This document shows positions 18,554-28,794 of a stretch of DNA of 64,000 nt, one piece after another. The stretch spans positions 310,001-374,000 of the forward strand of contig JACYFD010000004.1 in assembly GCA_014803435.1 (NCBI GenBank). Reading direction: 5' to 3'. A model generated the notes under the pieces. The model was not told where the DNA came from, searched no databases, and worked only from the letters and a program-made list of their open reading frames with translations. Within the stretch, counting starts at the first letter, position 1; each line of letters opens with the position of its first letter. The DNA comes from Cellulosimicrobium terreum (GTDB lineage Bacteria > Actinomycetota > Actinomycetes > Actinomycetales > Cellulomonadaceae). The translations under genes and the position numbers were made by a program.

Positions 18554-18967
18554 CCCTCACCGCTCGGCATCGTGGAGCGGCGGCCGGCCGCTTGCCGTCG
18601 CGGGCCGTCGACGAGCTGCACCGCGGCGCGCAGGGCGGGTTCGCGCCTGGTTCCTTCCCGCTCCCGGCAGCCGACGCATGCTGAGACGTGACGAGCCTCA
18701 CGTTCCGGGGACGGGACGTTTCAGGACCGTTTCGTACTGATATCGACCAGAGATCCTCGCCGTACCGGCCAGTATCAACTCGGTAACGATCGCCTGCCGC
18801 AACCGGGCAACGGTGAGATTGCTCGCAACTTGGTCTGTAGCGTTGCCTCAAACCATGGTGGGTGTACCCGCCGCACGGTCCCGGCTCAGCCCGGTTGCCG
18901 CGGCGGGGCGACCGGGGGGCGATGTGACGCCTCGCGGGCGTGCCCACCAGTCCTTGGAGGAGGAACA
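18554..18967 (+). promoter_or_regulatory. Long intergenic region before peptide importer
   Basis: A 414-bp gap. From about 18680 it is less GC-rich than the surroundings and holds a Crp/GlxR-like palindrome (18686-18703). A strong ribosome-binding site, GGAGGAGG, precedes the TTG start. No open frame in it looks coding. I could not assign a convincing -35/-10 pair, though the importer promoter must lie here. Confidence 0.6.
18686..18703. promoter_or_regulatory. Crp/GlxR-like palindrome ahead of peptide importer
   Basis: ACGTGA-CGAGCC-TCACGT is a perfect 6+6+6 palindrome with the GTGA-N6-TCAC core of cAMP-receptor-type sites. It is about 265 bp before the importer start, so activation would require a promoter well upstream of the gene. 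Binding is inferred. Confidence 0.5.
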
Positions 18968-20788
18968 TTGAAGATCAGGCGCACGAGCGCCGCCATCGCG
19001 GTGGCGGCCACGGGTGCACTGCTGTTCTCAGCGTGCACGAGCCCTGCAGGCAACGACGAGGACACGGACGAGACGCAGACGTCCGCCGCGTCCGAGGTCG
19101 ACCCGAGCGACCCGTGCAAGCAGGACAGCGGCGTCACCGAGAGCGAGGACGGCAACATCTCGTTCTCGGTCGGTGAGGACGAGTGGCTCGGCTACAACGG
19201 CAACACGCCCGAGACCTACTCGACGTACAACAGCGTGATCAACGACCGCCTGCTGTCGTCGTTCACCTACTTCGGCACCGACGGCACCATCTGCCGCGAC
19301 GAGACGTACGGCACGTTCGAGGCCATCAGCGAGGACCCGCTGCAGGTCCAGTACACGCTGGCCGACGACGCCGTGTGGTCGGACGGCGAGCCTGTCGCGT
19401 ACGAGGACTACCTGCTCGAGTGGGCCGCCCAGGCGATCACCGAGGACGGCAAGGTCACCGACGACGGGTCCGAGGCGCCGCTGTTCAACCACGTGAGCGG
19501 CCTGACGCTCGGTGACTACGTGTCGGCAGGCCCGCAGGGCGAGGTCGGCGACAAGTCCTTCCAGTACGACTACGACACGGTCTACGCCGACTGGCAGCTC
19601 ATGGTCATCTCGGCCTTCCCGGCGCACGTCGTCGCGGACCAGATCGGCGTGACGGTCGAGGAGCTCGTCGAGGGCATCAAGAACCTCGACATGGACATCC
19701 TGAAGCCCGCCGCGGAGTTCTGGAACACGGGCTGGCTGTCGGCGTCGGGCGAGCTGCCCGACCCGGCGATCGCTCCCGTCAACGGTCCGTACACCTTCAA
19801 GGAGAACGGCTGGACCGCCGGTCAGTCGCTCACGCTCACCGCGAACGACTCGTACTGGGGCACGCCGCCCGCGACGAAGGAGCTCACGTTCCGCTTCGCC
19901 GCCGCGGACACCCACGTGCAGGCGCTGCAGAACGGTGACCTCGACGTCATCGAGCCGCAGGCCACGGTCGACACGCTCGGTCAGCTCCAGGCCATCGGGG
20001 ACACGGTCAAGGTCATCACGGGTGACACGCTCACCTGGGAGCACCTCGACTTCAACTTCCGCGACTCGAGCGCGTTCGCGGACAGCCTCGAGCTCCGTGA
20101 GGCGTTCGCGATGTGTGCGCCGCGTCAGCAGATCGTCGACAACCTGATCACGCCCATCAACCCCGACGCGGTCGTCATGAACGCCCGCGAGGTGTTCCCC
20201 TTCCAGGACACCTACGACGAGGTCGTCGAGGCGTCCTACGACGGTCGCTACGACGAGGTCGACATCGACGGTGCGAAGGCCAAGATCGAGGCCGCCGGGG
20301 TCGACACCCCGGTGACCGTCCGCATCGGCTACTCGGCCCCGAACCCGCGCCGCACCGACGAGGTCGCCCTCATCAAGGCGAGCTGTGACCAGGCCGGCTT
20401 CGAGATCCAGGACACCGGCGCGGAGGACTTCTTCGACAAGGCCCTCCCGAACGGTGACTACGAGGTCGCGCTCTTCGCGTGGGCCGGTTCCGGCCAGATC
20501 GCCTCGGGCGAGAACATCTACTCGACCGGTGGTCAGCAGAACTACGGCGAGTACTCGAACGAGGACGTCGACGCCGCGTGGCGCACGCTCGCCTCGACGG
20601 TCGACCCCGCCGTGCACCTCGAGCAGACCAAGGTCATCGAGAAGCTGCTGTGGGACGACCTGTTCGGCATCCCCGTGTTCGCGCACCCGGGTGTCAACGC
20701 GTACAACTCGAACCTGCAGAACGTCCGCAAGACGTCGACGCAGAGCACGATCGTCTGGAACGCGGAGCAGTGGTACCGCGCGTCCTGA
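18968..20788 (+). CDS. Peptide ABC transporter substrate-binding lipoprotein
   Basis: Family 5 extracellular solute-binding protein (OppA/DppA type), 606 aa. The TTG start is set by a strong GGAGGAGG 5 nt upstream and by the signal peptide it creates, with lipobox F20-S-A-C23. The mature protein starts with an acidic T/D/E-rich linker (about 25-48), then the large two-lobed domain with WSDGEPVAYEDYLLEW and NGPYTFKENGW. It should capture oligopeptides or similar solutes at the membrane surface for the following permeases. A strong hairpin after the stop probably allows more lipoprotein than permease to be made. Exact ligand unknown. Confidence 0.9.
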   Translation: MKIRRTSAAIAVAATGALLFSACTSPAGNDEDTDETQTSAASEVDPSDPCKQDSGVTESEDGNISFSVGEDEWLGYNGNTPETYSTYNSVINDRLLSSFTYFGTDGTICRDETYGTFEAISEDPLQVQYTLADDAVWSDGEPVAYEDYLLEWAAQAITEDGKVTDDGSEAPLFNHVSGLTLGDYVSAGPQGEVGDKSFQYDYDTVYADWQLMVISAFPAHVVADQIGVTVEELVEGIKNLDMDILKPAAEFWNTGWLSASGELPDPAIAPVNGPYTFKENGWTAGQSLTLTANDSYWGTPPATKELTFRFAAADTHVQALQNGDLDVIEPQATVDTLGQLQAIGDTVKVITGDTLTWEHLDFNFRDSSAFADSLELREAFAMCAPRQQIVDNLITPINPDAVVMNAREVFPFQDTYDEVVEASYDGRYDEVDIDGAKAKIEAAGVDTPVTVRIGYSAPNPRRTDEVALIKASCDQAGFEIQDTGAEDFFDKALPNGDYEVALFAWAGSGQIASGENIYSTGGQQNYGEYSNEDVDAAWRTLASTVDPAVHLEQTKVIEKLLWDDLFGIPVFAHPGVNAYNSNLQNVRKTSTQSTIVWNAEQWYRAS

Positions 20789-20840
20789 TCGCACACCGTC
20801 CGTAGAGCCCGCTCCCTGAGCGTGTCCTGACGGGTGCCCG

Positions 20841-20871
20841 GTGGGGCAGGAGGCTCGTCCTCCTGCCCCAC
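20841..20871 (+). terminator. Hairpin between binding protein and permease
   Basis: GTGGGGCAGGAGG (20841-20853) pairs perfectly with CCTCCTGCCCCAC (20859-20871) around a 5-nt loop. Such intercistronic stems often reduce read-through or protect the upstream message, so the lipoprotein is made in excess. There is no T tract. Confidence 0.7.
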
Positions 20872-20983
20872 TGGGGTGTCCGGACGGTGCGATGCAGGAA
20901 CTCGAACTCCGGTGGCATACAGTGATCTGCTGTCCCACCTGGAGCAGGCGCCCGACCGGCGCCAGGCCTGAAGGGTAAAACCC

Positions 20984-22504
20984 GTGCTCAGATTCATCCT
21001 GCGGCGCATCGGGATCTCGTTCCTGGTGCTCCTCAGCGCGTCGTTCCTCCTGTACATCATGGTGATCAACTCGGGCGACCCCCTCGAGGATCTCAACGAG
21101 TCGAACGCGACCAACCGTGACCAGCTCATCGCCGCGCGCGAGGACTTCATGGGTCTCAACGACCCGTGGTGGCTCCGCTACTGGAACTGGCTCCGCGGCA
21201 TCCTCGGCTGCGTGACGCTCAACTGCGACTTCGGCGTCGACCGCACCAACCGCGACGTCGGCGTCCTGCTCGGCCAGGCAGCGAGCTCGACGCTGCGCCT
21301 CGTGGTCCTGGCCACGGTCCTCGCGATCATCGTCGGCGTCGCGCTCGGCATCCTCACGGCGATCCGCCAGTACTCCGGATTCGACTACTCCGTGACGTTC
21401 GGCGCCTTCCTGTTCTTCTCGCTGCCCGTCTTCTGGGCCGCGGTGCTCCTCAAGGAGTTCGGCGCGATCCGCTTCAACAACTGGATCGCGGAGGGCTGGG
21501 TGAGTCCGCTCGCGATACTCGGCATCGCTGCCCTGCTCGCGTTCGTCTTCCAGGCGGTGCTCGGTGGCGACGCCCGGCGACGGCTCCTGACCGCCGGCGC
21601 GACGTTCGTCTTCACGGCCGCCGCGATGTTCGTCTTCAACGCGATCGACTGGTACCGGAACCCGTCGATGGGTCCGTTCGTGGTCCTCCTCGTCGGTGCG
21701 GGTGCCGCGGTCCTCGTCACGGTGCTCGTCACCGGACTGGCGAACCGCCGCGTGCTCTACGCGGCCCTCACGACCGTCGTCGTCGCCGTGATCTCCTACT
21801 TCGTCTTCGCCGTGCCGCTCGCCGAGCCGAGCGGCTGGCTGCTCCTCATCGGGTTGTTCCTGCTCGCGATCGTCGTGTCGATGGCGATCGGCTATGCGTG
21901 GGGCGGGTACTCGCGGCGGCAGGCGATGCTCGTCTCCACCATCACGGGCATCATCATGAGCCTCCTCATCACGACCGACATCGCGATGGCGCACGTGTCC
22001 AGCTTCCTCGACCTCAAGCCGCGGCCGATCTCGACGATCGGCTCCGAGACGCCCAACTTCACCGGCGGGTTCTGGGAGTCGTTCCTCGACAAGGGCGCCC
22101 AGCTCATCCTGCCGACCATCCTGCTCACGCTGATCTCGGTCGCCTCGTACAGCCGCTACACGCGGTCGTCGATGCTCGAGGTGATGGAGCAGGACTACGT
22201 CCGCACGGCCCGGTCCAAGGGCCTGTCCGAGCGCGCGGTCATCACCAAGCACGCGTTCCGCAACGCCCTCATCCCCATCACGACGATCGTCGCGTTCGAC
22301 TTCGCCGGTCTCATCGGTGGTGCCGTCATCACGGAGACCGTGTTCGGCTGGAAGGGCATGGGCGAGCTGTTCAAGACAGGGCTCGAGAACGTGGATCCGA
22401 ACCCCGTCATGGCGTTCTTCCTCGTGACGGGCATCGCGGCGATCCTCATGAACATGATCGCGGACATCGCGTACGCGTATCTCGACCCGCGGATCCGGCG
22501 GTGA
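20984..22504 (+). CDS. Peptide ABC transporter permease, enlarged DppB type
   Basis: First membrane subunit of the peptide importer. It starts with the typical MLRFILRRIGISFLVLL and ends with the family's KHAFRNALIPITT (EAA-like loop) and the C-terminal GMGELFKTGLENVDP region. At 506 aa it is about 170 residues longer than the usual 310-340. The extra part (roughly residues 165-345) adds several hydrophobic segments between the normal third and fourth membrane spans. GTG at 20984 follows GAAGGG. A promoter of its own may lie in the 195-bp gap after the hairpin. Confidence 0.88.
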   Translation: MLRFILRRIGISFLVLLSASFLLYIMVINSGDPLEDLNESNATNRDQLIAAREDFMGLNDPWWLRYWNWLRGILGCVTLNCDFGVDRTNRDVGVLLGQAASSTLRLVVLATVLAIIVGVALGILTAIRQYSGFDYSVTFGAFLFFSLPVFWAAVLLKEFGAIRFNNWIAEGWVSPLAILGIAALLAFVFQAVLGGDARRRLLTAGATFVFTAAAMFVFNAIDWYRNPSMGPFVVLLVGAGAAVLVTVLVTGLANRRVLYAALTTVVVAVISYFVFAVPLAEPSGWLLLIGLFLLAIVVSMAIGYAWGGYSRRQAMLVSTITGIIMSLLITTDIAMAHVSSFLDLKPRPISTIGSETPNFTGGFWESFLDKGAQLILPTILLTLISVASYSRYTRSSMLEVMEQDYVRTARSKGLSERAVITKHAFRNALIPITTIVAFDFAGLIGGAVITETVFGWKGMGELFKTGLENVDPNPVMAFFLVTGIAAILMNMIADIAYAYLDPRIRR

Positions 22505-22579
22505 CCGGGATGACGACGACGGACAGGACGACACCGTCCACGACGACAAGCAGCCGTGCTACAGCACGCGGAGGCCGGG

Positions 22580-23583
22580 ATGAGTAACGACGACAAGCGC
22601 GCCCAGCAGGGCGACGAGTCCTTCGAGGTGATCCCCGGGGTCCAGGGGATCGACGCCGGCGGCGCGAAGCCCACGGGCATCGCCATCGAGGACGAGGTGA
22701 AGGACGGCAAGTCCTACAGCCAGGGCCAGCTGGTCCGGCGGAGGTTCTTCCGGCACAAGGGCGCGATGACGTCGCTCGTGGTGCTCGTGGTCATCGTGGT
22801 GGTCTCGTTCACGTCGATCGGCATCGGCCCGATCCCGGGCTGGTGGCACTACGACTACAAGACGACCGGCACGCCGATCAACGGCGGCGTCCCGTCCTGG
22901 GACCACCCGTTCGGGCAGGACCAGAACGGCCGGGACTATTTCGCGATGGTCATGCGTGGTACGCAGACGTCGATCATCATCGCGCTCGGCGTCGGGCTGA
23001 TCTCGACGTTCCTGGGCACGCTCATCGGCGCGCTCGCGGGGTACTACCGCGGGTGGCTCGAGTCGCTGCTCATGCGCCTCACCGACCTGTTCATCATCAT
23101 CCCGCTGCTCGTCTTCGCCGCGGTGCTCGGGAAGATCGCGAGCAGCTGGGGGATCTGGGGCCTCGCGCTCGTCCTGGGTGGCATCACGTGGACCGGACTC
23201 GCCCGGCTCGTCCGCGGCGAGGTGCTCTCGCTGCGCGAGCGCGAGTTCGTCACGGCGGCGCGAGCCGTCGGGACGGGCCCGGGCCGGATCATCACCAAGC
23301 ACATCCTGCCCAACGCGATCGGCGTCATCATCGTCTCCGCGACGCTCGCCATCGCCGGGGCCATCCTCCTGGAGACGTCGCTGTCGTTCCTGGGCTTCGG
23401 CGTGCAGCCGCCCGACACCTCGCTGGGCGTGCTGATCTCCGAGTTCCAGAACGCGTTCACCACGCGCCCGTGGCTCTTCTGGTGGCCCGGCATGATGATC
23501 CTCGCCATCGCCCTCTCGGTGAACTTCCTCGGCGACGGTCTGCGTGACGCGTTCGACCCCCGTCAGAACAGGAGCAAGGCCTG

Positions 23584-23584
<1 letters not shown>
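22580..23584 (+). CDS. Peptide ABC transporter permease, DppC type
   Basis: Second permease subunit, 334 aa. About 55 charged residues precede the first membrane segment, as in OppC/DppC. The periplasmic motif DHPFGQDQNGRDYFAMVMRG matches the family, followed by five hydrophobic segments and the coupling loop REFVTAARAVGTGPGRI. It ends with the common LGDGLRDAFDPR. GGAGG lies just upstream of ATG 22580. The stop shares a base with the ATPase start (TGATG). Confidence 0.93.
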
Positions 23585-25416
<1,832 letters not shown>

Positions 25417-25421
25417 GCGCT

Positions 25422-25455
25422 GGTGGGCCGGTGCACCGTGGTGCGCCGGCCCACC
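25422..25455 (+). terminator. Hairpin terminator after the peptide importer
   Basis: GGTGGGCCGG (25422-25431) pairs with CCGGCCCACC (25446-25455), with an inner GCACC/GGTGC stem, giving one long, almost continuous hairpin right after the ATPase stop. It probably ends the importer operon before the FtsX-type export genes. Confidence 0.7.
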
Positions 25456-25500
25456 GTGGCCGGTCCCGCTGACCAGCGCGCCCGAGGAGGGGTGTCCAAC

Positions 25501-28500
25501 GTGAGAGCGACCTCGCTCGTCGTCCGTCGTGCGCGGGCGCAGGGCGGCCTGCTCGTCACGATCCTGCTGCTCGCGGCAGCGATCGTCGCCACGATCGGCT
25601 CGACCGTCGGGTACGTCCAGTCGGCCGCGACCTCGGGCGCGCGTGAGGCCCTCTCCGCGGCCTCGCCGACGGCGGCGGCGATCCAGGTCAGCACACGTCT
25701 GCACCCGGACCCGCAGGCGCAGGACGACCGCGTCCGCGCGGTGGTCGCGGAGCAGCTGCCCGGCGTCCCGCTGGAGGTGTACCGCTCGGTGCGCACCGAG
25801 CCGCTCGACGTCAGCGGGGGACCGGACGTCGCGTCCGGTCGCGCCGTGCTCGAGGTAGACCCCCAGATCGGCTCCGTCGCCGCGCTCGTCTCGGGCACCT
25901 GGCCCGCGCGCAGCGGCGAGACGTCCGTCCAGGAGGACGCGGCCGAGGCCCTCGGGGTCGCAGTCGGGGACACGCTCGTCGTGGGCGGCTCGGGGGAGAC
26001 CGAGGCCGAACCTGCCGACACCTCGACCGGCGCGGACGCGGGGACCGAGCTGACCGTCGTCGGGACCTGGCGTCCCGACGACCCGAGCGACCCCCGGTGG
26101 TTCGACGACCCGCTCGCGCTCTCGGGAGCGGACGGGTCGACGGTCGGGCCGCTCGTCGTCGACGGGGGGACGCTCGACACGATCGACACGGCTCCGTTCG
26201 CCGTGTGGACGGTGGTCCCGGACGCCGACCGGCTCGACCCGGCGCACCTCGCCGTCCTCGCGGACGGTGCACCCTCCCTGCGCGACGCGCTGCGCAGCGA
26301 CGACGCGGTCGCGGTCCGCGGGCTGAGCGTCGCCGGTGAGCTGGGCGCCACCGCGCTCGCGACGCGCTCCGCCCAGCGGGCCGCCGCGGCCGTCACGCTC
26401 GTGCCCGTCGGGCTGCTCGTCGTCGTCAGCCTCGTCGCGCTCGCGCAGGTCGCGCGCCTGCTGGCCCAGACGAGGGCGCCCGAGACCGGCCTGCTCGTCG
26501 CGCGCGGGGCGACGAACGCCCAGGTGACCGCGGGCTCGGGGAGCGAGGCCACGGCGGTCGTGGGGGTGGGCGCCGTGCTCGGCGCGGTCGTCGCCCAGGC
26601 CGCCCTGGGGCTGACCGGCGCCGGGACCGGTGTCGGGCCGTTGCCGTGGCTCGTCGCGCTCGCGAGCACCGTGGTCGGTGTCGCGGTGGTGACGACGGTC
26701 GCCTGGCTCCAGGTCCGCGTGGTCGCACGGCGCGGGCAGGTCGACCGTTCCGGGCGGGTGCGGTCGGCGGCCGCGCTCGGCACCCTCGTGATCGTCCTCG
26801 CGGCGGCCGCCCTGTGCGTGTGGCAGCTGCGCCGGTACGGGTCGCCGCTCGTGACGACAGGCGGGTCGACCCAGGTGGACCCGCTCGCCGTCCTCGCCCC
26901 CGCGCTCGCGCTCACGGCGCTCGCGCTGGCGGCCACGGCCGTGCTCGGGCCGCTCGGCGCCGGTGTCGAACGACTCGCGTCCCGCGGGCCGGGGCTCGTC
27001 CCGGTCCTCGCGGCGCGGCAGGTCGCCCGGCGCGTCGTCGTCGTCGCGGTCCCGGTCGTGCTCGTGGTCCTCGCCTCCGGCGCGGCCACCCTCGCAGGGG
27101 CGTACGCCGGGACGACGACGTCCACCCGCGCCGCGGTCGCGGAGCTGCGTACGGGTGCGGACGTGCGCGTCGCCACGGGTGGCCCGGCGTCGGTGTCCGA
27201 GACGGCCAACCCCCCGGTCGTGGCGCGGTACGCCGCGCTCGACGGCGCGACCGGGGCGACGAGCGTGCTGCGGTCCTCCGCCGTGCTCGGCGAGGACCCC
27301 GTGGCGCTCCTCGCGCTCGACGCCGGCGGCGCGCAGGACGTCCTCAGCCTCCCCGCGGGGACCGTGACCGCCGAGGACCTCACCGGCGGGCTCGTGGACA
27401 GCGACGCGCTCACCGGCCTCGACCTGCCCGACGACGCGACCGGGCTGTCGCTCGACGTCACCGCGTCGGTGTCGCTCGAGGGCGAGGTGACCCCCGACAT
27501 GCCGTTCTTCTGGGGCGACTCGCTCGACGCGCGCGAGCTGCACGCCGCCGCGTGGGTCGCGGACGCGTCCGGCGCGCTGAGCCGCGTCGCGCTCGGCTCC
27601 GTGAGCGTCGGCTATGGCGAGGGCGTGGGCGCCGACGTCGGTCCGGACCCGTCGACGCACCGGCTCGCCGGCGAGCTCCCGGGTCCGGGCACGTGGCGTC
27701 TCGTCGGCGTCGACCTGGAGCTCGGCACCCCGGTCGCCCCCGCGCGGGCCGTGGTCGAGGTGGACGCGGCGAGGGCGATCTCCCCGGCCGGCGACGAGCC
27801 GCTCCCGTTCGCCCAGGGCTGGGGGCCGCTGACCTCCCTCGTGCGGGAGGGGCTCGCGGAGCTCGAGCCGTACGGGCAGGCGGGCGTCGACGCCCGGCTC
27901 GCGACCGGCGGCCTCCCGCTCGACGTGCGCCTCGTTCCCGACGCCACCGCCGATCCCCGGGTCGTTCCCGTGACGCTCCCGACCTCGCTCGCGGACGCGT
28001 ACGACCTCGCGCCCGGAGACGACTCCGAGGTCACCGTCTCCGGTGTCGACGTCCCCGTCCGGGTCGCGTCCGTCGCCGACGTCATCCCCGGCGTCGTCGA
28101 CCAGACCGCGGTTCTCGTGGACCAGGCGACCCTGCAGGAGCACCTGCTCCGGGTGCTGCTGACGGTGCCGCGGCCCGGTGCGGTGTGGATCGGGACCTCC
28201 ACCGACGCCACCGACGGCACCGGCGGCACCGGCGGCACCGACGGCCCCGACGCCGCGGTGCGCGCCGACGTCGCCGTCCAGGCTGCCGCGGTCGCGGCGG
28301 ACGAGGGCGCGAGCGACGTCGTCGTCGAGGTCGCCGGGGACGACGCCGGCCCGGACGCCTCGGCGCCGGTGCGGGTCGCGTTCTGGCTGGCCGCGGCGGG
28401 AGCCGTGGTCCTCGCGCTCGCCGGCGTGCTGGCGGTCGCGCTCGCGCTCCTGCGCACGCGCCGCGCCGAGGTCATGGTGCTGCGCGCCCTCGGCACGCCC

Positions 28501-28794
28501 GCCGGCGAGCAGGCGCGCGGACGTGCGACCGAGCTGGCCGCGGTCGGCCTCACGGCGCTCGTGCTGGGCATGGCGGCCGGGTGGGCGGTCGCGCTGCTGA
28601 CGGTCCCCGAGCTGACGCGCGCGACGCTCGGTGCGGCGTCCGACGTGCTCCCGGTCCCGCTGGCGAGCGCGGTCGGGCCGACGCTCCTCCTGCTCGGGAT
28701 GCTCGTCGTCGGTCTCGCGGCGGTCGTGGGCGTCGTCGCGGCCCGGGTCCGGGCCCAGGGGCTCGACGCCGAGTACCGGGAGGAGATCCGATGA
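25501..28794 (+). CDS. FtsX/MacB-like ABC permease (large)
   Basis: Membrane protein of 1097 aa, predicted to couple ATP use to work outside the membrane. An N-terminal span (about 17-40) is followed by an extracytoplasmic domain to about 295 and a membrane block (about 297-540, around six spans). A second large extracytoplasmic domain runs to about 955, and three terminal spans follow, with MVLRALGTPAGEQARGRATELAAVG, the usual FtsX C-terminal signature region, written here in shortened form. GTG at 25501 follows AGGAGG by 10 nt; another GTG 9 nt earlier is too close. The stop overlaps the next ATG. Confidence 0.85.
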   Translation: MRATSLVVRRARAQGGLLVTILLLAAAIVATIGSTVGYVQSAATSGAREALSAASPTAAAIQVSTRLHPDPQAQDDRVRAVVAEQLPGVPLEVYRSVRTEPLDVSGGPDVASGRAVLEVDPQIGSVAALVSGTWPARSGETSVQEDAAEALGVAVGDTLVVGGSGETEAEPADTSTGADAGTELTVVGTWRPDDPSDPRWFDDPLALSGADGSTVGPLVVDGGTLDTIDTAPFAVWTVVPDADRLDPAHLAVLADGAPSLRDALRSDDAVAVRGLSVAGELGATALATRSAQRAAAAVTLVPVGLLVVVSLVALAQVARLLAQTRAPETGLLVARGATNAQVTAGSGSEATAVVGVGAVLGAVVAQAALGLTGAGTGVGPLPWLVALASTVVGVAVVTTVAWLQVRVVARRGQVDRSGRVRSAAALGTLVIVLAAAALCVWQLRRYGSPLVTTGGSTQVDPLAVLAPALALTALALAATAVLGPLGAGVERLASRGPGLVPVLAARQVARRVVVVAVPVVLVVLASGAATLAGAYAGTTTSTRAAVAELRTGADVRVATGGPASVSETANPPVVARYAALDGATGATSVLRSSAVLGEDPVALLALDAGGAQDVLSLPAGTVTAEDLTGGLVDSDALTGLDLPDDATGLSLDVTASVSLEGEVTPDMPFFWGDSLDARELHAAAWVADASGALSRVALGSVSVGYGEGVGADVGPDPSTHRLAGELPGPGTWRLVGVDLELGTPVAPARAVVEVDAARAISPAGDEPLPFAQGWGPLTSLVREGLAELEPYGQAGVDARLATGGLPLDVRLVPDATADPRVVPVTLPTSLADAYDLAPGDDSEVTVSGVDVPVRVASVADVIPGVVDQTAVLVDQATLQEHLLRVLLTVPRPGAVWIGTSTDATDGTGGTGGTDGPDAAVRADVAVQAAAVAADEGASDVVVEVAGDDAGPDASAPVRVAFWLAAAGAVVLALAGVLAVALALLRTRRAEVMVLRALGTPAGEQARGRATELAAVGLTALVLGMAAGWAVALLTVPELTRATLGAASDVLPVPLASAVGPTLLLLGMLVVGLAAVVGVVAARVRAQGLDAEYREEIR

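Noticed and set aside
18472-18740. Small plus-strand frames in the gap before the peptide importer
   Set aside because: They overlap the end of the previous gene, are arginine- and glycine-rich, and show no ribosome-binding site or conservation that I can recognise.
19028-22549. 1173-codon open frame antisense to the peptide importer
   Set aside because: It has no start context, no known domain and extreme charged composition. It mirrors the codon bias of the true genes on the other strand.
26646-28790. Upstream extension of the second FtsX permease by over 700 residues
   Set aside because: The extension is arginine-rich out-of-frame translation of the preceding gene. The ATGA overlap at 28791 and the N-terminal membrane span mark the real start.
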